NCBI GenBank assembly: GCA_004431415.1
Contig: QPMI01000454.1
Location: 1-64,000 of the forward strand
From: Cyanophora paradoxa
Lineage: Eukaryota; Glaucocystophyceae; Cyanophorales; Cyanophoraceae
Direction of reading: 5' to 3'
Length of the DNA stretch: 64,000 nt
Every line of letters begins with the position of its first letter. The stretch's first letter is position 1. The position numbers were made by a program, and so were the translations under genes. Shown here one piece after another: positions 7,855-17,688 of this stretch. The notes beneath the pieces are model-generated. The model was not told the DNA's origin, ran no database searches, and saw nothing but the letters and a program-made list of their open reading frames with translations.

Positions 7855-10189
7855 GCTGTGGTGGATCAGGAAGGCCCCGTACGTGATCCGCACCACCGCC
7901 GAGTAGGGGAACATGTCGAGCCCGCGCCTGAAGATGTTCTCCGCGATCTCGACCGCCCGCGGGCTGCTGTGCTCCTCCAGGAAGCGCGTCGCGACCTCGA
8001 CGTGCCAGGCGCGGTCCAGCGCCAGGCCGTAGGCCCGCCCCGTGCAGAGGTACCGCCGGTAGTAGAAGCCGCAGTAGTAGTAGCCGAGGGCGCCGGCGGG
8101 GACGATGCCGAGGATCATGAGCGTGTAGAAGGCGGCGGGCGTGGTCGACTCGCGGAGCCGCTTGTCGGCGGCGCCCTCGAGGAACATGAAGATGGAGATC
8201 CACAGGAAGGCAGCGTACGACGCGCAGCGCAGCTGGTTCATCCACAGGCGGAAGAAGGGGTAGTATCTACGCACAAATGTTTAAGACTGAATACAAAAAG
8301 CGGGCCCATGACCATGACAAGGCACGCACGCGAGGACCGACCAGAGGGCGGCTGCGACGCAGGCGACGGAGAGGGCGCCCGTGAGCGTCTGGTTGAAGTC
8401 GGTGTAGCAGAGGACGACCTGGACCGCCAGCATCGCCGTCAGGTTCATGAGCTCGCTGCGCGACTGCCCGCGGTTGAACCAGACGCCCTTGCTGTACGGG
8501 TTGCTGCGCCCAGGACAAGTCAGGGTCGTCGCGTGGCGCTGGCCCGGCGGCCTTGGATGCATGCGCAGGCCATGCTCGCCTCTCATAGTAGAAGAGGCCT
8601 GCACTCGGCACAGGCATTCACGATATCGATTAGTCGACGAACGTCAGAGCGCGAAATATTCGCGGTTCGATATTTCGCGATCGCGGACCGTAGCTGTACG
8701 TGAGCAGCAGGAAGGCGAAAGCGGTGACGCCCGTGACGGCGCACATCATGACGTGGTAGGCCCCCCAGCACGTCACCTCGGGGAAGCTGCGCGCGCCCGT
8801 GGCGGTCAGATCTAGAGAGAGCGAAGCCCTCGAGCCGAGGGTGGGGGCCGGGACCTGTAGTGGGGGGTCCGCCCGAGGCCCGGGCTGCGGCAGTCGTAGA
8901 CCTCGAGGAGGACCACCAGAAATGGGATGTAGACCGCGTTCGGGAACACTGCGCGCGCCGATAGCGATATCGATATCGATCCAGGCCCAGGGGGGGACTC
9001 GAGCTCGCGATCGAGCGCACAGTGCCCGAAGACGCGGAGGTAGCGCAGGGGGAACTTGAACTTGAAGCTGCAGGCACAGGGCCAGGGCGTCGGCGCGGTG
9101 AAGTACGAGACGAGTGGTTCAAGGCCCCGCACCTGTGCATGCTAAAGGCGTACCCCACGTACGCGGCGTTCATCGCGGCGATCCAAATGACGGCGGAGAC
9201 GAAGCCGTACAGGATCGTGAACCTGCGCGCACGCGCGGAATTCAACTTCCCTTCGGGCGTGAGACGGAGCGGGTCTGGGCCAAGGATGGGCCCACCGCTC
9301 CCAGGTCCACCAGACGCCGTCGAACCGGAACCAGTCGTGGAGGAAGTGGCCCAGCTCCTGTGGGCGCCGGGGGCGCGGCCGGGGTGATCAGGAGACGGGC
9401 GCCGGTCAATTGCAAGCAGGGCAGGCGGACTCGGGGCGGACCGTGTAGGGCCCGCCCCAGGGGACGGGGTTCCCGTTGACGCCGGGGAGCCCCCAGAACA
9501 TCATGCACATCGCTGCGGGGGCGCGGCGTGAGGGCGACGGCGACCTCGGGCTCGGCGGGGCGGGGCGGGCCGGCGAGGGCGCACGCATGAGGAGGACGAA
9601 GGTGACCTGCACGACGAGGTCGAAGACCTGCCAGCGCCTGCTCCGGCTCGTGTCTTTAATGGCCACCAGGGCGATGCCGAATATAGTCGTGCGGACGGAC
9701 TCCAGGGCGACGCGGACTTCCCCGATCGCCCCGGGCGCCTCCGTCCGACTCGAGGCCCACGACCCCGCCTGCGAGCCGCCCCCGTGCGACGAGGCGCCAT
9801 CCCCGCCCGCCTTCCTCCGCCGAACCACCATCCCCGAGCCTCACCCGACGCCGAGCCCCGCGGCCGGGGCTCGGCTGCAAGCTGATGAAGCTGGGCCGAA
9901 AGGAAGCGCAGCTCTCGAAAGGAGATCTTTGCAGACTCGGCTCTCGATTCCGCTGCCAGCTGTTGGGCCCACGCGTATACTTGTTCTCGTCGAAACTGTC
10001 ACGGCGGCGGCTTCGAATTCCGTAGATCCGCGGCCACTCCTTGCACAGCACGCCCGCGGCTGTTACTAACGGCTGGAACTCGGGCTTCGCGGACAAGGTT
10101 AAGCGATACACAACTAACACTAGTGCCGCCGTCGCCGGAAGCTTAAGCGGGAGCGCTAGCGCCCCACCGCGTGTAGGCGTGCACTGCAA
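7831..10189 (-). pseudogene. Multi-pass membrane protein, TmcB-like, 3' end cut by the viral junction
   Basis: Several exons on the minus strand encode hydrophobic spans: ILYGFVSAVIWIAAMNAAYV (near 9,190), VYIPFLVVLLEVYDC (near 8,920), MMCAVTGVTAFAFLLLTY (near 8,720), LTAMLAVQVVLCYTDFNQTL (near 8,410) and the final exon FYTLMILGIVPAGALGYYYC. That exon goes on with VEIAENIFRRGLDMFPYSA and ITYGAFL, the pattern that follows the membrane region in TmcB/TmcC-like proteins of algae and other protists. The last codons (HIEKRI then stop) lie inside the inverted repeat, so the host reading frame ends in inserted DNA; the family normally continues for hundreds of residues. The 5' end is uncertain: exons are clear to about 9,830, and the candidate Met at 10,189 is weak. 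Family identification is moderate. Confidence 0.5.
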
Positions 10190-11010
10190 GTCTGCAACGC
10201 TAACAGCTAGCTCCGCTGCAACTTAGGCCGCTACCTATACTGGATACGTACAACACGGTACAAGTAAAGGAGCAAGTTCGGTAGTATTGCCGCTACTATT
10301 GCGTGCGCATCTATGCGCGCGCGCGTACGGTGCCTGTTCGTCGATGTGAGAAGCTACACGCTTACTGCGCTCCTGAAAAACTTACGCACAGAAGCTGAAC
10401 AATGCGCGTCCACGACGTCCGGGAACAATCGCAGAGCTTGCGGATCGCGAATCGCGATCGCGTCAAGGAACCGTTGAACGGCCAAGGATCATCGGGCCGA
10501 CATCGGCCCCGGGATGCGCCGCATGATCCGCATCATGCGCGCCCCGTGGCGTCATTATTGGTCCACCGCCAGATTCGAGCCTCAATTTTTCGATCTACCT
10601 ACGCCGTACCCCCGCCAAGGAACTTGGGGTACAAGAGCAGCTCGTTCTGGCTAGCTGGCTAGCTGGCGAGTTGGGCGCCATCTCAACGTAGTCTTACGCA
10701 ACCCCGAGCTCCCCGTGAGCTGGCGGCAGCTTGCCGGCAGCGAGCGGCCGGGCGCGCCAGACTTCAACAGGCCGACAGGAGCGCCCCTGCGACGGAACCT
10801 GGAAGAGCGAGTAGCGCTGAGGTGGTCGCGGGGCATCCCGTAGCTCGCTCCGGCGAACTTCGGTGGGCGAAGCTTGCGAGCACCCGTCGTCACCTCGACC
10901 CAGCAAGATGGTGGTGCGCAGCGTTGCTCTCTGCTAGTGCCCAGAGTTGCTTGTATGCTTAGCTATGGCACATCTCCGCCCGAGCTAACCCCGAGGCGGC
11001 TGGGAACCCA
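10190..11010. other. Intergenic region between divergent genes
   Basis: Moderate GC content with many short palindromes (GCGCGCGCG near 10,320, GATCGCGAATCGCGATCG near 10,445, CTAGCTGGCTAGCTGG near 10,650). No open frame with credible codon structure. It probably holds both promoters. Confidence 0.5.
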
Positions 11011-14000
11011 ATGCGCATGCAGAAGGGGCAGGCGGCAGGCAAGAAGGGCAAGGGGAAGAAGGGGCGGAAGCCGAGCGCGGCGGGGATGGTGCCGCAGTCG
11101 GTGCTGGAGATCCTGGAGGCGAGGCTGAAGACCTCGAACCAGGAGCTCGAGGCCCTCCGGTCCCCGCCCCGCCCCGCCCCGCCGCTCGCCGCCCGCCGGC
11201 CGACGCCGCCGCTCGCAGCGTGCGCGCCGACTACGTGAAGAGCGACTACGACAAGGTCAAGGTACGGCCGCCGGCCCCCGCGCCGGTTCCGGCGCCGGGG
11301 CGCGGGGCCGACACGCCGCTGACAGGTCGAGCTGGCCGACGCGAGGCTCTCGTGCGCGGGCGGGGGGCGCGGGGGCGGGGCGCGGGCGCGGGGCCGGCTG
11401 CCCGGGCGCGGGGCGAGGGGCGGGGTCGTCCGCAGGCTGGAGCGGAAGGAGGAGCAGCTGCGGGCGCGGGAGAAGGACCTCGAGCACGCCGAGCAGCGCT
11501 TCGAGGAGCAGAGCAAGGCCCGCCCGCCCCGGGCCCCAGCCCAGCCCCCGCCCGCCGCGGCCGCCCCTCACCGGCCCCGCCCCGCCCCGCCGCAGATCTG
11601 GCGGCAGCAGCTCGAGGACGTCCGCGCCGAGCAGTGCGCCCGCCGGGGCCGCCGGGGCGGGGCGGGCGGGGCGGGGCGCTGAGGGGCCGCCAGCCAGCGG
11701 GCCTTCCTGGGCCTCAAACAGGGCGACGAGGGCTACGTCAAGCTCCTCCAGGAGCAGTTCCGGTGCGCTGCGCCGCGCCGGCGGGGCGGGGCGGGGCTGC
11801 GCGGGGCTGCGGGGGGCCGAGCGGGGGCGGGGCGGCCGGCAGGGAGCGGGAGCGGGAGCTGAAGGAGGATCGGGAGCACCTCGAGAAGCGCATCCGGGTG
11901 CGAGCGAGCGGGCACCCCGCAGGAGGCGCCGGGGCCGCGGCGGCGCTGAAGGGGGCGGGGGCGCAGGAGATCGAGCAGACGTACGAGCGGCGGATGGAGG
12001 CGATGAAGCAGGAGCAGGAGGCCTCGATGCGCCGCTGGCTCGAGGCCCGCCCCCGCTCCCGCGAGGCTCCCCCGCCGGCCGGCCTCGCCCCCCTGACCGG
12101 CCGGCCGGCGGGGGCACAGGAGTTCGAGACGCCGACACTGCTGGGCGTGTACAAGCAGTCGCACGGGCCGGCCCCCGGTGCGGCCCCGCCCCGCCCCGCC
12201 CGGCTCGGTGGCCGACCGGGGCGGCGAGTGACGCGGCGGGGGGCAGGCAAGTGGGAGATCTCGACGTCGTTCGTGCCGACGGTGCCGCAGGCGACGTCGC
12301 TCTTCCCGCGGCCGCCGAGCGCGGGGCGGGGCCGGCCCTCCTCGGCCGGCGGGCGCTACCGGAACATCTACGAGAAGCTGACGGACCCCGGGATCTACAC
12401 GGGGGCCCACAAGGCCCGCTTCGCCGCCGCCTTCGACGACCCCGCCCCGCCCCCGCCGCCCCCCGCACCCCGCGAGCCCTCGCCCCCGCCGGGGCCGCCC
12501 CCCGTCCGCATCCAGCACACCCTCGACGTCAAGCCCCCGCCCAGCCGCAGCCGCAGCCGCAGCCGCCGGCGCAGCCGCGGCCGGCCTCCGCGGGGCCCCG
12601 CACGCAGGCGTGGGAGGCGGGGCAGGGGGCGCGGAGCCCGCCGCCGCAGTCGGGGGCCCCGGCGCCCGGGCAGCAGCAGCAGCAGCAGCAGCAGGGGATC
12701 GGGCGGGTGGGAAAGGCGGAGAACGAGCGGCTGGAGGCGCGGTTCCTGGAGTTCTGCCGCTTCGGGGACAAGTCGAACCTCGGGCAGATGAACTCCGCCA
12801 AGTTCTCCAAGCTCTGCCGCGGTGCCCCGCCCCCTGTCCCCCGCCCCTGCCCTCCCCCGCGGGCTCACCCGCCCTCTACGGCAGAGTGCGGGCTGATGGA
12901 CGCGTCGTTCACGCCGACGGACGCCGACCTCGTCTTCTCGAGCGCCCTCGTCAAGGGCCAACGCCTCATCACCTTCCAGCAGTTCAAGGCCCGCCCCCGC
13001 CCCGGCCCCCGCCCGCCCCGCCCCGCCCGGCTGAGCCGCTGGGGCAGGCGGCGCTGCGGATGGCGGCGGCGCGGAAGCACGGGACGCTGGGCCCCGACGA
13101 GGGCTTTGCCGCCCTCGTTTCCGCCGTCCGCCCACCCCTCGGCCCTCAGCTTTCCCCCGCCCCCCGCCGTCCGCGCTCTGACCCCCTCGCAGATCCTCAT
13201 GGCCCGGGGCCCGACAACACCGGCACGGCGCGCCCCGCGCCCCAGCCCCCGCCCCGCCCCGGGGCCGCCCGCTGACGCGCCCGCCGCCGCGCAGCGCGCC
13301 GACGCGCGGGGCGTCTACTCGAAGCTCACCGACGTCGCCCTCTACACCGGTACCCCCGCCGCCCGCCCCCCCCCCCTCCCCCCCCCCCCTCCGCTGAGGG
13401 CCTCCCCCAGGGATGTACAAGGACCGGTTCGCGGAGAAGTTCTCGGCCGCGGCGGCCGCCGCCGGCGCCGACGACGCCTCCTTCTTCGTCACCCAGCGCG
13501 GTGCGCGGGGCCGAGGGGCCCCGCCCCCCCCCGCCCCCGCCGCTGAGGGCGCGGGCGCAGGCGAGGGCGGCGGAGGCGGCACGGCGCGCTCCGCGTCGCC
13601 CCAGCACGCGAAGCCGGCGGCGGCGGCGGCGGCGGCGGCGCACGCGCCCCCCGCGGCGCCGCACCCGCCGCCGAAGGTGTCGCGGCTCGGGGCGCGGGAG
13701 TGGGACGCGCTGCGGGACGTGTACATGCGCTTCTGCCAGTTCGGCGGCGACCGCGTCCGCCCCCGCCCCCGCCCCGCCCGCCCCCGCCCCGCCCGCCCCC
13801 GCCCCGCCCGCCCCCGCCCGCCCGGCCGCGGCCGGCCCCGCTCACGCCCCCCCCCCGCGGCGGCAGATGAACACGGGGCAGATGACCAACCAGAAGTTCA
13901 ACAAGATGCTCCGCGGTGCGCCCGGGGACTGGGGCGGGGCGCTCGGGCCGCGCTGCGCGGGCGGGGCCGACGCGGCCGGCGGGGCAGACACGGGGCTGCT

Positions 14001-16056
14001 GGAGGGCGGGTTCACGCCGACGGACGGGGACCTGCTCTGGTCCCAAGTCTGCCCCAAGGGCCTCCGCACCGTCGAGTTCGAGCAGTTCACGGTGCCCCGC
14101 CCCCTCCGCCCCCGCCTCCGCCCCGCTCACCCTCGCTCACCCCCTCGCCCGCCGGCTGCAGGCGCTGCTGCGGGGCATCGGGCGCAAGAAGGAGCCCCGC
14201 CTGAGTGCGCGCGGCCGCCCCGCCCCACCGGCCCCTGCGGAGCCCTCACGGGGCGGGGCGGCAGGCGACGAGGAGGCGCTTCACTACGTGGCCGGCATCG
14301 TCGCCGCCTCGGGGGGCCCCCAGGACCGCGGCTCCGTGCGCCCCGCCGAGTCGCGGGGCCCGGCCTTCTTCTCCGCCTCACCCGCCCGCCGGCGGCAGCG
14401 GGCGGACACGCGGGGGATCTACTCGAAGCTGACGGACGTGAGCAAGTACACCGGCATGTACCGCGAGCGGTCCGCCCCCGCCCCTGGCCCCCACCCCGCC
14501 CCGCCTCGCCTGATCCCCGCTCCCCGCCGCGCAGATTCGTCCCCGACGAGCCCGAGTAGCCGCCCCTCCCCTCCCCTCCCCTGGCCTGTTGCGCCTTGTT
14601 TGGGCGCTGATCCCGCGCCCCCGCCTGCGCCCCACAGGTACCTGCCCTTCACATTCCCGCCCCGCCCCACCAGCGCCCCGCGCCAGCGACCCGAGTCCCC
14701 CTCGGGCGGCGCCTCGCCCCGGCCCCAGTCGGCCCGCCGGCCCCAGTCCGCCCGCCGCGCCCCGCGCGCCCCCTCAGCGCCCGCGCCTCCCTCCCCTCGG
14801 GGCAGCCGGCGCCGGGGCCCGGCCCGGCGGCGCCGGCGCCGGGGGGCCCCGCCGGGGAGCACCTGCGGGCGCTCTTCGGGGCGTACTGCCAGTTCGGGGA
14901 CAAGGGCAACACGGGGGCCCTCACGGGCACCAAGTTCGCCAAGTTCTGCCGCGGTGCGCCCTGGGCCTTCCTAGTTCAGAAGCCGGCGGCTCGCTGAGGG
15001 CGGGGCCAGAGTGCGAGCTGGTGGGGCGGGACCTCTCCGCGACGGACGTCGACCTCGTCTGGTCCCAGGTCTGCCCCCGCGGCGCCCGCACCGTCGACTT
15101 CGACCAGTTCGCGGTGCCCCCGCCCCCGCCGGCCCCGGCCCCGGTCCGCTCCCGCCTTACGGGGGGCGGCAGGCGGCGCTGCGGGCGATCTCGACGGCGC
15201 TGTACCCCGCGCTGGGGCACGAGGAGGCCTTCCGGCGGACGCTGGAGCGCCTGCTCCGCTTCAGGGGCCCCGAGAGCAGCGGCACGCCCGCCGACGCCAC
15301 CGGCATCTACTCCAAGGTCGCCCGACCCCGCCCCGAGCAAGGCCGGCGAGGGGCTCTGACGGCTGACGGCTGACGGCGGGGCCGCGCAGCTGACGGACCC
15401 GGGGCAGTACACGGGCATGTACAAGGAGCGCGCCGCCGAGGCCGGCGAGCGCGGGCGCGGCGGGCCCTCGCCCCCGCCCGCCGCCGCCGCCTCCAGGCGC
15501 GACTCGGCCGGCTCCACGTCCGGGGCGGGGCGCCCGACGCTGGCGCCCACGGAGATGTCGTGGGTGTCGGCGCCGTCGCCGCGGCCGCCGGCGCTGCAGT
15601 CGCCGCCGCCCCTCTTGGGGGGCCTCGCCGGGGCGGAGCTGGAGGCGGGCGGGGAGCCGACGCTGGCCTCTGTCTTCCTCGACTGCTGCCGGGCGGGGGA
15701 CCCCCAGAACCGCGGCAAGATGAGCGGCGCCAAGGCCCGTCGCCCGCCCCCGCCCTGTGTGACGCATCGGGCCCCGTCGGCATCTGACGCCCGCGCAGTT
15801 CGCGCGCTTCTGCAAGGCGCTGGAGATCGTGGCGGACGGGTCGGGGGCGGAGGCGCCGCTGAGCGGGGTGGACGCGGAGCTGACGTTCGCGCTGGTGGCG
15901 CGCAAGGGCGAGCGCGTCATCGGCTTCCGCCAGTTCGAGGAGGCCTTCCGCTCCCTCGCCCGCCGCGTCTTCCCCGAGGGGACCCCCGACGAGGCCGTGG
16001 ACCGCCTCACCCGCCGCGCCCTCGCCACCGACTTCGAGGGAGTCCCCTTCCCCTAG
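11011..16056 (+). CDS. Coiled-coil protein with four p25-alpha (TPPP-like) domains
   Basis: Multi-exon gene; introns are short and C-rich. Start at 11,011 (MRMQKGQAAGKKGKGKKG, very basic), then a coiled coil (LERKEEQLRAREKDLE; ERERELKEDREHLEKRIR; EIEQTYERRMEAMKQEQE). A motif IYEKLTDPGIYTGAHKARF near 12,370 matches the C-terminal tail of TPPP/p25-alpha. Four p25-alpha cores follow: FCRFGDKSNLGQMNSAKFSK (12,750); FCQFGGD..MNTGQMTNQKFNKM (13,730); YCQFGDKGNTGALTGTKFAK (14,885); CCRAGDPQNRGKMSGAKFAR (15,690). Each has a second half such as FTPTDADLVFSS / RLITFQQFK. The first three are each followed by another IYSKLTD..YTGMYK tail. TPPP family proteins bind and bundle microtubules and are associated with cilia, so I infer an axonemal or cytoskeletal role. 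Most family members have one domain. Stop at 16,054-16,056. Confidence 0.85.
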
Positions 16057-16835
16057 CCGGCCCCTGCCCTCGGCCCGCCCCCTTCCGAAATTACTCCCCC
16101 GCGCGCCGGCCCGCCCCCTCCTCCCCCGCGCCCCCCCCCCCCCCCCCCCCCCCCCCTTTTTTTCAAACTCCCCCGCCAGGCTGTGTGATAGGCCTAGGGC
16201 GCAGTGTAAGTGACCTGTGGACCCCTCGCTTCCTTCGACCTTCCTTGACAGCCTGTCCGAATCCGCGCCATATCATGATTGAATGAAGGCTGTCTATATA
16301 TAGTTCTGCAAGCTTTTCAAAGGGAATCTATCACTGAATCACTGACTCTAGCTTAAGATCACTGAATTGAATATCTACACGTATACTCATTATATAACCT
16401 TCAAGCCTGCAATTACATGGAAACATGCATATGCATGCGCTGCGCGTGCACGTCTTTCCCCCCGGCCTTTATAAGGCTTCCCATGCATGCATATGCGCAT
16501 GCAAGCACGTGCACTGCGGCATGCGCAGCGCTAGCTGCTGTTCCCCTTTCCTCTAGATCCGGGCGAGGCCCCTTGAGCTTCGAATTCGATTCATCACTTC
16601 GGGTTCAGGATCATCACTAGTAGTAATGCAATTTCTATTTTCAAAATTGCATTATCACCAACTCGAGCTCATTGATTCGAATCTGTAACTTAGTAACCTC
16701 ATCTCATCATGATCATGATCATCCCCTCCACTACAACTAGAGCTACTAGGGATTGCATGCAATTTAGATTTGCACTGGTAGTGATTTTGCAGATCTAGAT
16801 CTAGATCGAGACTTCGAATTCTTCAGGCTGGCAAA
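16057..16835. other. Intergenic DNA with a C27/T7 homopolymer and palindrome-rich AT segment
   Basis: Right after the p25-alpha gene lies a run of 27 C (16,131-16,157) followed by 7 T. Then comes AT-richer DNA with nested palindromes (GCATGCATATGCGCATGC near 16,486; GATCATGATCATGATCAT near 16,709) and a TATA-like CTTTATAAGGC at 16,466-16,476. No coding frame is supported. Confidence 0.5.
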
Positions 16836-16979
16836 TGTTGCGTGCAGTGTGAGGACCCGGGATGATTCGGGGAATCACTAGCCTCTCGCGAGATGGCCTA
16901 TTGGTAGAACTGCCGCCTTGACACCCCTTAGTCGTTGGTTCGACTCCGGCTGGGTCCGGGTCGCAACGCGTCCATAACA
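16836..16979. repeat. Left LTR of the TRIM, with pol III A- and B-box-like sequences
   Basis: Contains TGGCCTATTGGTAGAAC (A-box-like, near 16,894) and GGTTCGACTCC (perfect B-box match, 16,937-16,947), 32 nt apart as in a tRNA gene. A T-arm can pair (GTTGG/CCGGC with G-U pairs), but the anticodon stem does not. It also has a TGATTC-GGG-GAATCA hairpin and the palindrome TCTCGCGAGA. Confidence 0.75.
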
Positions 16980-17290
16980 TGGGGGCTGCTAACGGACCTG
17001 GTTCGACTCCCGACGAGGGATAGACCGGGCTTCGAATCCCACGCGGGGCGCTAGGAAGCGCTGGCTGAGGGCCGCTGCATCGCGGTACCCCGATAAGCCC
17101 GGCACCTGCATCGGTGGCCGCCGAAGAGCCTAGAAACTGCGCGCACGGAAAAAAGCGGCAGTTGCGGCTGTGTGAAGTGGGTGTCACGTGCGGCATGTGA
17201 CCGAGGTTGAGATCGCGAGTTGTGAGGTGAAATGCAGCAATGGAACCGCACGGAAGGATCTCGGGGTCGAGATCACCGTGGCGGGGGGGA

Positions 17291-17434
17291 TGTTGCGTGC
17301 AGTGTGAGGACCCGGGATGATTCGGGGAATCACTAGCCTCTCGCGAGATGGCCTATTGGTAGAACTGCCGCCTTGACACCCCTTAGTCGTTGGTTCGACT
17401 CCGGCTGGGTCCGGGTCGCAACGCGTCCATAACA
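17291..17434. repeat. Right LTR of the TRIM, identical to the left copy
   Basis: Base-for-base identical to 16,836-16,979 by direct reading. It is followed by CAAA, the same four bases that precede the left LTR. Two further T-arm-like sequences (GGTTCGACTCCC and GCTTCGAATCCC) lie in the internal region near 17,000 and 17,030. Confidence 0.8.
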
Positions 17435-17688
17435 CAAAAATCTAGATCTAGCTCAGCCTGGCAGCGGCTCATCATATCAAATGATCATGAGAATCCTGGG
17501 CATGAGTATTTTCTCTGTATATGATCATTCAACATGCAGCGCTAGCGTTAACGTTACTTCGATCAATTACGATGCCGGCGCCGCTGGGGATTGGCACGTC
17601 TGCCTGTGCGCTGGCCATCGGCCAACCTGGCACTCCGGGGAGCAGTAGTACTCGGCCCCCGCGCCGCAGCCCGCGCCACAGCCTGAGT
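17435..17688. other. Short intergenic region 3' of the helicase gene
   Basis: AT-rich at first (CTAGATCTAG palindromes, ATCATATCAAATGATCATGA), then GC-rich. No gene seen. Confidence 0.4.

Larger units (their letters stand above)
16836..17434. mobile_element. TRIM-type miniature LTR retroelement with tRNA-like LTRs
   Basis: Two identical 144-bp direct repeats flank a 311-bp internal region without a coding frame. Each repeat begins TGTTG and ends AACA, as LTRs do. The internal region opens with TGGGGGCTGCTAACGG directly after the left LTR, in the place and with the TGG of a primer-binding site, and ends with GGCGGGGGGGA directly before the right LTR, in the place of a polypurine tract. A 4-bp CAAA is found on both sides (16,832-16,835 and 17,435-17,438), consistent with target-site duplication. 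The total of 599 bp with no gag or pol fits a non-autonomous TRIM. Identical LTRs suggest recent insertion. Confidence 0.75.

Noticed and set aside
12395-13726. 443-codon minus frame and many other long frames in the extreme-GC regions
   Set aside because: With few stops in extreme-GC DNA, long antisense frames arise by chance; they cross exon/intron borders of the p25-alpha gene and are Arg/Gly/Pro/Ala-rich.
16890-16960. A functional tRNA gene inside the repeat
   Set aside because: A- and B-box sequences and a T-arm are present, but the anticodon stem does not pair and the acceptor strands are not in place, so it is tRNA-like only.
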